Shown here: positions 53,503 to 63,998 of the stretch, piece by piece
Layout: each line of letters starts with the position of its first letter
Numbering within the stretch: the first letter of the stretch is position 1
Source: Aspidapion aeneum
Lineage: Eukaryota > Arthropoda > Insecta > Coleoptera > Brentidae
Assembly: GCA_963576565.1 (NCBI GenBank)
Contig: OY755039.1
Coordinates: 79,851,455-79,915,454, forward strand
Reading direction: 5' to 3'
DNA: 64,000 nt
Notes under the pieces: generated by a model
Seen by the model: the letters and a program-made list of their open reading frames with translations, nothing else
What the model was told of the DNA's origin: nothing
Database searches by the model: none
Made by a program: the position numbers and the translations under genes

Positions 53503-53640
53503 ATGCGACCGGCAATGCTTTTTACTACTGACATACTTCGAATCAAAACAAACTCATACGTCTTCACTAAGGATAGAACCGGCAACGTGAAGAAGGGCAA
53601 CGGACGTTTCCGCACGATGATGATGGCCGACTTCAACTAA
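53503..53640 (+). CDS. Small ORF (45 codons), unknown; possible 3' exon or pseudogene fragment
   Basis: An ATG-to-TAA frame with composition unlike its surroundings: GC-rich third positions (AAG, GGC, AAC, TTC, CGC) over the last 30 codons, reading SYVFTKDRTGNVKKGNGRF, then RTMMMADFN and stop. The abrupt change from AT-rich sequence to coding-like codons, and the stop followed by a different GC-rich stretch, suggest a real terminal exon or a processed fragment of a conserved gene. I do not recognise the protein. No clear acceptor precedes it. Confidence 0.35.
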   Translation: MRPAMLFTTDILRIKTNSYVFTKDRTGNVKKGNGRFRTMMMADFN

Positions 53641-53913
53641 AACAAACATACCTCCCGTCCCCGCTCGAGAACATACACCCATACCCCGCTGAAAAACGGG
53701 TGAAATTGAAACCCTGCCTCGCGCGGTGCTGCCGGCTTGTAATTATTTCCGCTAAAAAAGTTTACCCAATTAATCGCCTTTTGTTAACCACAGACTAAAA
53801 AAAAGAACTAAACATGTCGTGCGGGAAGATTTAACTTTTTTTAAATATATCAATTAAAAACACTGTTTGTTGTCTTGTGTTGGGAGCGCACTACCCCGTT
53901 GCTCTCCCTGTAG

Positions 53914-53966
53914 CAGCCGCCACTGCATTTGAGTGGTACAGATAAATAAATAATTAAAAATTGTTT
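53914..53966. repeat. hAT-like terminus followed by the right copy of the 43-bp repeat
   Basis: GCAGCCGCCACTG is the inverse of CAGTGGCGGCTGC, matching the terminus-like string at 36909. It is followed at once by CATTTGAGTGGTACAGATAA, the right copy of 52761-52803 starting at 53924. Confidence 0.6.
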
Positions 53967-54032
53967 ATTACCCAGTTTTCTACGCTTCTATAGGTAAAGG
54001 TAAGTACCCTGTAGAGTAGGTACCCGAGACGA

Positions 54033-54110
54033 ATTCTCGTGCTATAAGTGTGGAAAGAGTGTGGTTCATTAAACACGTCATTAATATTTGGTGTCATTAC
54101 GTGTTCTACG
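54033..54110. repeat. Inverted repeat arm (partner 56280-56365)
   Basis: TTCTCGTGCTATAAGTGTGG, AGTGTGGTTCATTAAACACG and GTGTCATTACG correspond to the inverse of 56280-56365. The pair encloses about 2.2 kb of non-coding sequence. Overlapping open frames in 54048-54401 have no domain. Confidence 0.65.
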
Positions 54111-54568
54111 ACTGCGGGGCCAATTCTTCAATGGGAACGTGTGGTTTTTCATGCGAAAGTTCACCGGTCGTGCGCGAATTCTTCCTATATTGTATTTGTG
54201 CGATCATGGGAGACCGGGAACGATCACATCTCCCGAAAGAACGTTCATTCCTATACTCTTCCAAAAGAAGTTAAATTAAAAAAAAGTTATAATATATTTT
54301 TGCTGAGCCTACAAAAACATTTTTTCTACGAGCGTGCGGTAAGTACTTTTACGCCACTACTTTTCCGCACGCTTCCTAAAACCTTAGATTCGGTACCTTA
54401 ATATTTGTGTTTTTAGGTGTCTTTGACAACCCAACTTTCAAATAATTGTCAAAAACCGCCCATGTCAAGCTTTTATTGCTATATCTGCGTGAGCTACTGG
54501 ATGTGGTATGTGTGTGTGTCACTTTATGGTAGTTTAAATTATTTTTCTTATAATTTTATTATCTTTAT

Positions 54569-54691
54569 GCTTTCCACACGCTCGAAGAAAATATAGTGTT
54601 CCTAAGTCTTGATTGCTGGTCGAATTCGCTACGCGTCGTTCGGCCAACTGCAATCGCGTACGGAAAAGTGATACTTTCTGCACTTGTTAGG
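54569..54691. repeat. Dispersed repeat with CCGCAC boxes, copy 3
   Basis: CTTTCCACACGCTCGAAGAA, GATTGCTGGTCGAATTCGCT, ACGCGTCGTTCGGCCAACTG and TTTCTGCACTTGTTAGGA. It lies inside the 54.0-56.4 kb inverted pair. A related palindrome, GAGCGTGCGGTAAGTACTTT, lies at 54327. Confidence 0.7.
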
Positions 54692-55975
54692 AATTATACT
54701 ATTTTAGCATTTAATAAAAATAAGTACCTAATTCATAATGTAGTTTTTAGTTGCACCTTATACCTGTTTTATATATCATAAGAAAAATTAGTTTACTTTT
54801 AAGTTTTGAGTAAAATTAAGATTATTTTTGTACATGTTACCATAGTTCTACTTCACATTAAGCTTGTTTTATATGTAAAAATTGTAAATTGTAAAAATTC
54901 TCAAGCCCAGAAATTTAAGCACTGATTAGAGAATATGTATGTGTATTTTTCTATATTAAATATATAAAAACTTTCAAAAAAAAACAATTGAAGAATTGAC
55001 CCCCAGGTGCTTGTCAGCATCGCAATTTGTAGGTTATTATTATTATTATTTCTCTGTTTTTTAGAAATGTGACGTGGGGTTCACACAACGATTATAAACA
55101 CACAGGATTGCTTATTAGCTCGCATCTTTCAGCGGTAGGCGGTGCCTTGCTTACGTCACTAGTGGACCTCTGCTCAGCGCGCTTCATTTAATACACATTG
55201 CAATCGTGAGTTTTTCCCGCTTTTTTCTTGCTTATTTGCAAACAAATTTTTTATTCGTGATAGTAAATAGAATTAATAATTTCATTCATTCAAAACAAAT
55301 GATTTGATAAATCAAGAGTTTGCTGTGAGAGCTGAATTTTCCTACCAGACGATATGTTGGAGTTTCTTTTTTAAATAGTTAAAAGTTTTAGAATAGAAGT
55401 AGGATTTTTTAATTTAAATCATTAGATGTATAACTTATTGTGTTTGTTGCGGATATAATAAAATACACTTATATTATGTAGTAACAAAAAGGTATTTATT
55501 TGATATTTCAGATCTAAAATTGCAATATTTATTATATTATTATATCAAAAACCAGTCAGTTTTTGGAGAAAACAGCCACTTAAGATGTGTTTTTCAACTT
55601 CTTATACTTTAAATCAATAGATTTTCATAAGTTTTTTTTTTCAAATGATTTACATTGTTTGTCTCATGAGTTGTTTTTATCCCACCCAGCGCCCGTTTTC
55701 ACTCCTTCTCCTGTAACATGTTTCTGAAAACAAAATAAACTTTCCAATAATCAGTTTAATAAAAGAAGTACGTTTGCGGCACAATTACCAATTTTCTTTA
55801 ATGTGATTAATTTAATGAGCAAGGAGTTTCCAAAAATCCAAAAAAAATTAAAAGGTTATATAAATATAATAATATAAAAGTTATTTATATATATATACAA
55901 AGCTTTTATTTATACAATAAATTAATGTGCTTTCTTTATATCAATTCACTTAATTCACATTTCTTAAGGTTTATC
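54692..55975. other. No gene seen
   Basis: AT-rich. A GC-richer patch at 55068-55210 has no open frame of note. Confidence 0.5.
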
Positions 55976-56165
55976 ATAACAAAAATATTTCATGCAAAAA
56001 AAAGCCAAGTACGCGAAAGTGGTATTCCGTGAAAAGAATTGAGATAAAAGTTAAGCCAAGTTTTACAATATAAAATTCAAAATGAATGGTTTTTACTAGT
56101 TTGGAAATGTTTTTTTAAACTTTGCTATTCCAGCCAAACTTCTTTACGTTCAATTTCCTAAGAGT
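55976..56165. repeat. Single-arm copy of the 3.3-kb foldback
   Basis: AAGCCAAGTACGCGAAAGTGG, GATAAAAGTTAAGCCAAGTT and ACTAGTTTGGAAATG match the left arm of the element at 3323-3657. The opposite arm is missing. Confidence 0.75.
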
Positions 56166-56279
56166 CATTTGCAACCGTAATAGCCAAGTTAGCATTAATT
56201 TTATTTAGTTTTTTCTAAAATATTCACAATAAATTCCCAATTTACACCTCTGTATTTCATCGTATAACGCCCATAAATT

Positions 56280-56365
56280 CGAAAATATAGATATGAAACG
56301 TCACCAATTGACGTATTTATTGAACCACACTGTTTCGAAACATATAGCACGAGAACTCGCCTCCA
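56280..56365. repeat. Inverted repeat arm (partner 54033-54110)
   Basis: Inverse of 54033-54110: GAACCACACTGTTTCG and ATAGCACGAGAACTCG. Confidence 0.65.
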
Positions 56366-56422
56366 GCTCACACGCCTTCTTGGGAACACGCTAGTACGAG
56401 CGGGTGTATTCAATTGGAACAG

Positions 56423-58971
56423 TTAGTAGAGTAAATTTGTAGGGTATTTCAAGAACAAGCTGCAAAAAGGGTATATTTTTTTTAAATTTGGCATGGTGGT
56501 AGCTAACATCAAGAGCTAAATTTTCAATCGATGATCCCTTATTTTCCGGCATCAGAATCCAAGATGGCGGCTGCCAAAGTTAAGAAAAAAAATGTATTCC
56601 CTGTTTTAAGAGAAATTAAATTAATTTTGATAAATTTACTTTAAGTGGGACCCACTTATTTCAAAAATGTAAAAAAAATTACATCTCATTTTAAAACAAA
56701 ATGGCGGCTATATTTTAAAAAAATGGTTTTTCTTCGATATTTTCTTTAATTCTTGCGCGAAATTTATGTTTAATAACTCATATTAAAGCCACAGACCAGC
56801 TCTTTAAACCTACCGAAAAAAAGTTATAAGTTTCCCAGCCGACATAAAGATGGCGCTTAATATATCAAAAATAAAAGAGACCTTTATAACCTGTAGACCA
56901 AATTAAATTTTGAAAAAATTTTTTTTTTGATTTTATTAATAGTAAGCCATGTTTTGTAAAAATGTATAAAAAGTTAAAATGACATTTAAAATTTTAAGAT
57001 GGCGGCCGAAGTTCAAATAAATAAGTTATTTTTTTGTTTTTGTTGGACACAACTAGTATTGCCGTGTAATATATCGATTTATACTAAATAGGGGTCGCCA
57101 ATTTTAAATATTTCATAATAAATGACACATGTCTATTATTAATCAAAATGGCGGCGTTCAAAACATAAAAACAACAGTATCTTCTTGGTTTGGTAATTTT
57201 TTTAACCAAGATATGTAGTTTTATATTACCCTTAATCAGTTTTAAATTATAATGTACAAAAAAAATATAATTTATTTATTTTTTAAAGATGGCGGCCAAA
57301 AAAGTAAAAAAAATAATTTTTGTTTATTTTTTCGAAATTTAACAAAAAAAACTGGAAAAAACAAGACATCTCTTTAAACAAAACATAGATATTTTAAAAA
57401 TGTCAAAAATTTGACATATGTCACGTACCGGGTGATTTGATTGAATTGACCATATTTTACTTATTAGCTATCTCCGGTAATATTGATCTAACAGTAACGT
57501 TTATAAAGGCAAAGTTAAATAATTTTTCCTAGAGTATCAGAATCTGATGTCAAAAATGACATGTATCATACACTTGTCAAACTTTTGACATATGGTTTAT
57601 TTTTTTAAACAAAATACCCTGTATATAATTTTTTTAATTGATAAGGCTCATTTTTCTGATTTCAAAAATATATAATATGTTGACATTTAGTCCAGCCGTT
57701 ATTGAAATATTTGCATTTTAATAATCTAAATAAACAATAAGGATGTTGCCATTTTGTTAATGAATATAATTTTTAAAATGCAAATATTTCAACAACGGCT
57801 GGACTAAATGTCAACATATTATATATTTTTGAAATCAGAAAAAGGAGCCCTATCAACTTAAAAAATTATATACAGGGTGTTCTATTTAAAATAATAAACC
57901 ATATGTCAATAGTTTGACAAGTGTATGACATATGTCATTTTTGACATCAGATTCTGATGATTTATGAAAAATTATTTAACTTTGCTAATTGAAACGCTAC
58001 TGTTAGATCAATATTAACGCATAGTCAATTGATTTAAAACACCCGTCACGTGATATATGTCAACTTTTTTAACATTTTTAAAATATCTGTGTTTTGTTTA
58101 ACGAGATGTCTTGTTTTTTCAGTTTTTTTGTTAAATTTCGAAAAAATAAACAAAAATGTTTTTTTTTTAATTTTTAAATTTAAACCTAATTAATGTTAAT
58201 ATAAAACTACATATCTTGGTAAAAAAAATTACCAGACCAAAAAGATACTGTTGTATTTATAGTTTGAACGCCGCCATCTTGGATAATCAAATATTTAAAA
58301 TCGGCGACCCCCATTTAGTATAAATCGATATATAACACGGCAATACTAGTTGTGTAAAACAAGAACAAAAAAATAACTTTTTTATCTGAACTTCGGTCGC
58401 CATCTTAAAATGTTAAATGTCAAATTTTAACTTTTTATGAATTTTTATAAAATCTGGCTTACGACTGATAAAATCCAAAAAAATTTTTTATAAAAATTTT
58501 ATTTGTTCTACAGGTTAAAAAGGTCTGTTTTATTTTTGACAAATGAAGCGCCATCTTTGTGTCGACTAGGAAACATATTATTTCTTTTAAGCATGTTTAA
58601 AGAGTTGGTCAGTAGCTTTAATATGAGGTATTAAAAGTAAATATTGCACAAAAAATACAGAAAATATCGAAGAAAAACTATTTTTTTAAAATATAGCTGC
58701 CATTTTGTTTTGCAGTGACAGGTGTAATTTTTTTTTATACATTTTTAAATTGAGTAGGTCCCACTTAAAGTAAATTTATCAAAATTAATTTAATTTCTCT
58801 TAAAACAAGGAAATCATTTTTTTCCTTAACTTTGGCAGCCGCCATCTTGGATTCTGAGGCCGGAAAATCGGGGATCCTCGAATGAAAGCTTTTGGGTTTA
58901 GGTACTACTATGCCAAACATAAAAAAAATATACCCTTTTTGCAGCTTTATTTTACAAATTTACTCTACTAA
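56423..58971. mobile_element. 2.55-kb near-complete palindrome (foldback)
   Basis: Ends TTAGTAGAGTAAATTTG and its inverse. The two halves are inverted copies over almost their whole 1.25-kb length, sharing CTGCAAAAAGGGTATATTTT, ATCCAAGATGGCGGCTGCC, AGTGGGACC and ATTTTTGACATCAG; the axis is near 57740. GATGGCGGC-type words recur every 130-300 bp in the left half (near 56570, 56703, 56999, 57149, 57291) and mirror-wise in the right. No coding capacity and no clear target duplication. Confidence 0.85.
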
Positions 58972-59334
58972 GTGAAATGCTGATGAATGAAGGCTGAAAA
59001 GCGCCGAGAGTTTAAGAGCATTTTGAAGAGTTTGCCACAACAAACAATTTTAGTTTAATCTACTATTTCCTCATGATTCCCTCCAAAACAAATAATTTTT
59101 GTCATGCTTCATAAAAAAAATCTACAAAAAATGTGTTTTATTCCTTTCTCAGTTAAAAATAGTCTGATCTTTAGTATGTCTGGTATTTCTAAAGTCTCAC
59201 TGGCCCGCTGGTGCTCGCAGTAGTCTCTTCCCTGAGAGTACTTATATTAAACTGCTCAAATGTATCCAATTTAAATCAACCTGTAGCAAACTTCTCACTT
59301 CGTATTATTTTAAAGATATTAAACTTTTTTTTAG
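58972..59334. other. No gene seen
   Basis: Ends in the polypyrimidine tract and AG that precede the candidate exon at 59335. Confidence 0.5.
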
Positions 59335-59478
59335 ATAATCTTTTTTACGTCTTTGGTTCTCTGTATTCCGATAGCTCAAGAACTGACTACCTATATGCGA
59401 TTTGGGATCTACATGTTTTTGGACACCATGCTTACTTTGGTTCTAATTGTGACTTTTCTTACTTGGATCAATATTTTT
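59335..59478 (+). CDS. Candidate internal exon of a membrane protein
   Basis: ACTTTTTTTTAG stands directly before and GTAAGT directly after a 144-nt block open in one frame, exactly 48 codons (phase 0 at both ends). The translation is strongly hydrophobic with two likely membrane segments, FFTSLVLCIPIA and FLDTMLTLVLIVTFLTWINI, joined by QELTTYMRFGIY. The splice consensus on both sides and the membrane-like protein make a real exon plausible. I do not recognise the family, and no neighbouring exon was identified. The following intron start includes a run of 13 G (about 59509). Confidence 0.4.
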
Positions 59479-59484
59479 GTAAGT

Positions 59485-60806
59485 TTTCTAGCATCACCGA
59501 TGGTCGTTGGGGGGGGGGGGGCATGTAAGGGCATATCCAGCCCAAATTCATAGTCAATTTAAATTTCGTTGTCTTATTTTGTAAAATTTTGTTAGAAAGA
59601 GGGGCAGCTGCCCCCACTAGCCCACCGGCTGGGGTCATGAGGGCCAAAGCTGCAGAAAGTGACTACAAAATATATTTTCACGTTAAACCATCTGGAGCTC
59701 CTCGGAGTTTCCCATTGTCCATAAGGGAACTCATTATCAGTTACCTTAATTGCCCCCCCTTGTTGAAAGAACATGACCGCCGGTGCTAAGGCCTTCGAGA
59801 TTAATTAAATTAAAAAATAATAGACTGATTGTTTTTGATTCCTTATTTATCGTCTGTTTCCCAATTATTACGTAGTAGTAGTATGGAGTAGGCTCCAGGC
59901 CTGGTGACTAGGCGTAAAAATCAACTATTTCTTAAAAAATGTTGCTGTATTGAAATATTAATTTTTATAAAGATTTTTAGGTATCCGCAAAAATACTTTT
60001 TGTTTTTCGGATTTTTATTTTAATTTTTGATTGCAAGTCCAAATTTTTAACATATATTGCTTTAAATAATAGTTTCAATTAAAAAAAAAAACATTTTTAA
60101 CTTTTGTTGCTAAATGCAGTTTTTACACTTGCTCGCTTTTTTAATGTGTCTTATTTTTTCTACATTTGAAGAATCCAAAGTAATGTTGTCTGGCTTCGCA
60201 ACGCCGCATAGCTTTAAATAAGTATCATGATTTTATAAAGGAGTTTTCTAGCACTTTTTAAAGCCCGCTGAAGTTATGTGCTTTCCGAATGAGTCTATTT
60301 TAATTTAAGAGCAAAAAAAAGTGGGCGATCGAACCGCCTACATACAGAGAGGAACATAGAAATCTTGTCGCCCAATTTCACTGGACCTCCCCCTCTACTG
60401 GCAGTTTTGCGCGTTGGTTTGCGAGGTCAATAAATCATTTACTTTTTATTTGTCCTTGGTACGAGAAATAGCTAGGTGAGTTCTTAAAATAAAATAATAC
60501 ATTCTTCAAAATAAAAAATAGAGGTTTATCAAGTTGTCGAACGAAAAAGTTCAGATAGTTAAATGGTATTATCATTGATACGTATCCATAAGTTTTTTCG
60601 AAATCTTCTGCAAATCGCCCAGAACAAAGTTTGACAATTCACAGAATTGTGCACAATTTCAAACAGTGGAGTTGCGTGGCACCAAGTGGTCCCAAAAAAC
60701 ATATACCGTTTTAAATGAACAACAGTGCAGGGAAATCCTAAGTTGACAAGCTACCAAACTGCCAAAGCAGTTGATACGTCAAGAAAAATAAGATAAGAGT
60801 TTTTCT
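59485..60806. other. No gene seen
   Basis: Contains GGGGCAGCTGCCCC (perfect palindrome near 59602) in a GC-richer patch, 59589-59780, where open frames exist on both strands without recognisable content. The rest is AT-rich. Confidence 0.4.
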
Positions 60807-60879
60807 GTCCTCGGCCGGGACTCGAACCCGGAACCTCTTGATCTGTACGCAAACATTCTAAGCATTGAACTACCGAAGA
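60807..60879 (-). tRNA. tRNA-like gene or pseudogene, identity unclear
   Basis: On the minus strand TCTTCGG and CCGAGGA form a 7-bp acceptor stem, extended by a further G-C pair. GTTC/GAAT can form the D stem, and CCGGG-TTCGAGT-CCCGG is a perfect T arm with B box. The anticodon stem TTTGC/TCAAG has one mismatch; the loop GTACAGA would place ACA at the anticodon, unusual for a working tRNA. Overall length is normal at 73 nt. A stretch with TTATTTTT follows within 30 bases, as a pol III terminator might. It may be a tRNA pseudogene or a SINE head. Confidence 0.5.
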
Positions 60880-61210
60880 CCACACATAAATTTTCGGAAA
60901 TCTTCGATCTATGCAGGTGCGCGGTGTCTCAATACTAGAACGAGAAATTCTCAGGGTATTAACTCGACCAAGTCATCCAACTGATCTCTTTAATTCTTCT
61001 TTCCAACTGTCAAAGGTATGATAACTCAAATTAGACGTAAAGAATCAACGTCTGAAAGCATGAGATCACCTTTTCGTGTGTTAAAATTTCTGATCGCAAT
61101 GGGCGATTGCCAATATAATTATCAAATACCAAATTGCAAATAATGCAAGGATCTAAAACCATAAACAACAAGTAAAATTAAAGAAAGAAAAATAAGATAA
61201 AAGTTTTTCT

Positions 61211-61270
61211 GTCGTCAGCCGGGACTCGAACCCGGAACCTCTTGCTCCGTACGCAAACATTCTAAGCATT
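61211..61270 (-). pseudogene. Partial tRNA-like copy
   Basis: GTCGTCAGCCGGGACTCGAA repeats the T arm and anticodon arm of 60807-60879, here with a fully paired anticodon stem (TTTGC/GCAAG) and loop GTACGGA (ACG). The D arm and acceptor 5' strand are lost at a palindromic joint near 61270. The upstream AAAAATAAGATAA tract is shared by both copies. Confidence 0.6.
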
Positions 61271-61272
61271 AA

Positions 61273-61377
61273 TGCATTAGAATGTTTGCGTACAGAGCAA
61301 GAGGTTCCAGGTTCGAGTAATGCTTAGAATGTTTGCGTACAGAGCAAGAGATTCCGAGTTCGAGTATGCTTAGAATG
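61273..61377 (+). repeat. Tandem tRNA-half repeats in inverted orientation
   Basis: TTAGAATGTTTGCGTACAGA followed by GCAAGAGGTTCC(A/G)GGTTCGAG occurs at about 61277 and 61324, with a third start at 61368. Each lacks the acceptor stem. The boundary with the minus copy is the palindrome TAAGCATTAATGCATTAGAA. Confidence 0.7.
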
Positions 61378-61639
61378 TTGAAAGCAATTGGTATATTTTC
61401 ATTTCTTTGCAGCGTCCTGTCAAACTTAGGTTATGATTTCTTATTAGTGTTATTCATTTTACCAAATAATAATTTTGATAAGGTTTGTATTTATCTGGCT
61501 ATTTTAAAAATGTACTGATTTTTTTAGTTTTTAATTAGTTATGGATAACAATTCTTAAGGTCTTTAGTAACTAATATTTAAAATATTTTAATTCTTCTGC
61601 TTATTGCATAGCGTTGTCAATTAAAATGTAAAAGCTTGA
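61378..61639. other. No gene seen
   Basis: AT-rich spacer up to the 3' end of the LINE copy. Confidence 0.5.
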
Positions 61640-61776
61640 TTTTTTTTTACGGTTCAGCGCACTCGCAAGGAAACCCCTATCACGCTCGAGAAGCGGCCAG
61701 TGCGCAGAAATGTTGGTGTGTGTTGGTTTTGAAACGGTTCAGGTTGTAAGCTGCAGGGAAAACTGTCGCAGGGAGT

Positions 61777-63244
61777 TTATTCCACACTTCTCCAGAGATA
61801 TGAATTCTGATATAATGAGGTTCTTGGTGCCTCTATTTTGACAGTAAATTGATGGTTACCGTCTGTTTGACGTGTTCCCCCAGTAGGTGCTACTCCCGGG
61901 GGGATCATACAAGTCAACTCTTCAGAGCATTTTCCGTGATAATACCTGTAGAAGAGAGATATATCGCCCACAGTTCTCCGATGTTCGAGACTATCCAAGC
62001 TACGGGTAAGTGCGGCGTCATTGATCAGCTTGATAGCTCGTTTTTGCACGGAGTTCAAAAGCATTAAGGTATGTTTGGGTGCCGCACTCCATATATGTGA
62101 GCAGTACTCCATAGTTGGTCGAATCTGGGCTTTGTAGAGTTTCAGCAGTTGGCTTGGTGTATACAGATGTCTTGTACGAAATAGCACCCCAAGCTTTTGG
62201 GACGCCCTTTTAGCTATATCTGCCACGTGACTGTTGGTCTCTGCAGTGACTCCCAAGATGTTCAACTGGCTCTGCAATGGGACAGCACTTCCAGATAGCA
62301 TGATGTTTGGCTCACAGGTGCTGGTCTTTTTTGAAAACAGAGCTGCTTGGGTTTTCTGCGCGTTAAACTGTACAAGGTTTTTGTTGCCCCAGTCGCCTAT
62401 TATCTCCAGGTCGTTATTTATCTGCGATATTTGAGTTAGTCTTAGATGATGGAATTCACGTGCGGATAGACACTGTGTGGGTGGTATGACTGAGGAGACT
62501 ACATTGCCATCATCTGCAAAGCAATAAAGTAGATTTACTGTTTTATCTATGAGGTCATTTATGTAAATCAGAAAAAGTGTTGCCGAAAGGATTGCTCCCT
62601 GTGGCACACCAGCATTTATTTGGTAAGAGTTGGAGTTCCGGCCATCCAGTGCAACATAAATGGATCTATCCTTAAGGTAACTTTCAAACCAAGTGCAAAG
62701 TTTCAGCTACAATCCCATTGCTTTGAGCTTGTTGAGCAGATTTTCATGCCAGACTTTATCGAATGCTTTAGATATATCTAAGGCAATTGTTCTTGTTTCG
62801 CCCCGTAACTCAATCGCTTTTTGCCATAAGTGAGTGACGTATGTAAGTAAATCGCCAGTTGACCTATATTTTCGAAATCCGTATTGCTTGTCGTTGATCA
62901 TTTTGTACTTTTCCAAGTACTTGGTTAGGTGATTGTTCACAACTCTTTCCATTACTTTTGATATCACTGGAAGTAGAGCAATTGGTCTATAGTTTAACGG
63001 ATCTGTCTTTTTTCCTTTCTTTGGAATAGGTTGTACTGCGGTAGACTTCCATGATGATGGATATACTACAATGCCATTCTGGACCCATTGCTTTGTTTGT
63101 ATCCAACTTTTTAAAGGATTTTTCGTATTTCTCTGTGACAAAAGGTACCTCTGGCATACTATGGGAAACCCTTTCAGTGAACGGTGGAGTTTTTCCATTT
63201 GGCACTGTTAGGTTTGAGTTGTAGGAAAAGACTTTGGCCAGCAT
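61777..63244 (-). pseudogene. Reverse transcriptase of the Jockey-group LINE, interrupted
   Basis: Frames in order: NTKNPLKSWIQTKQWVQNGI, VVYPSSWKSTAVQPIPKKGK, DPLNYRPIALLPVISKVMER (RT motifs 0-2), DKQYGFRKYRSTGDLL and ALDISKAFDKVWHENLL (motif A) to a stop near 62707. Then GAILSATLFLIYINDL (motif B) and FADDGNVV, ending at LWRSVE after an 11-bp deletion. Compared with the intact frame at 12.3-13.4 kb it has an SP-to-SA change after motif B, a missing MSWH segment, and the stop. Confidence 0.85.
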
Positions 63245-63998
63245 ATTGGCTTTTTCCTCTGATTAGTGGTATGGATGACTTGGTGAAGCTTGATCCAACA
63301 GCTTTTGCATGAGACCAAAAGGACCTAGAACTACTTGGACAATTCAGCAACCTGTTTTTTATTCTTTGATTGTATGTTTCTTTGGCGGCGTCAATAGTAA
63401 TTTTGCAACTAATTCTGGCTTCTATAAATTCTTTGTGGTTTTGGGCGGTTTGTTGTCGTTTCCAAAGGTTATACGCTCTGTGGTTTTTCTGTACAGCCGT
63501 TTGACACTGGCTGTTGAACCAAGGTTTTGCATTTGCTCTGCGTTTTATTGTATGTGGGATATATGCAATCCATTCCAGATAAGATTACTTTTGTTATTTT
63601 CATTACAGCAAATAGTGGGATCAGCTGTTTTAAAACCAAACCCTCTTGCCATGGAAAATCCAGGTAAAACTGTTTAAGGTCATTCCATTTTGCCGATTTA
63701 TAGTGCCACATTTTACGAGGAAGTTATTGTTGGCTTGGTGGTATGAGCATTTCGCACTTTGTTCTTTTAATTTTATGATCGGATGAACCAAGGTGGGGGA
63801 TCTACTTGAATTGTGTACGAGTCAGGATTTGCAGTTAGGAACAAGTCTAAAAGCGCTGCAAATTCACCCCCTTTCTGAGATACGGGTAGGTTCATCGACA
63901 AGCTGCGTTAGACCACAACTTATGGCAAAAGCTTCTGCTTCCCCTGCCTTCATTATCTGTTTTGTTGTGGTGTTTTAGCCAGGGTATATTGTAGGCGT
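63245..63998 (-). pseudogene. Endonuclease C-terminus and linker of the Jockey-group LINE
   Basis: Minus-strand frames give NIPWLKHHNKTDNEGR, then FAISCGLTQLVDEPTRI, then LDLFLTANPDS and LGSSDHKIK. These are the last motifs of apurinic-type (EEP) LINE endonucleases, including the SDH histidine. They are followed by MWHYKSAKWNDLKQFYLDF, the usual linker before RT. The frames are joined by several one- or two-base shifts. The endonuclease nicks target DNA; the catalytic N-terminal part lies outside the window. Confidence 0.75.

Noticed and set aside
54048..54401. Three overlapping plus-strand ORFs
   Set aside because: Mutually overlapping frames over an inverted-repeat arm and a CCGCAC-box palindrome; no domain.
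59589..59789. ORFs on both strands around GGGGCAGCTGCCCC
   Set aside because: GC-richer patch with overlapping frames on opposite strands and no domain; the plus frame begins at a non-ATG codon.
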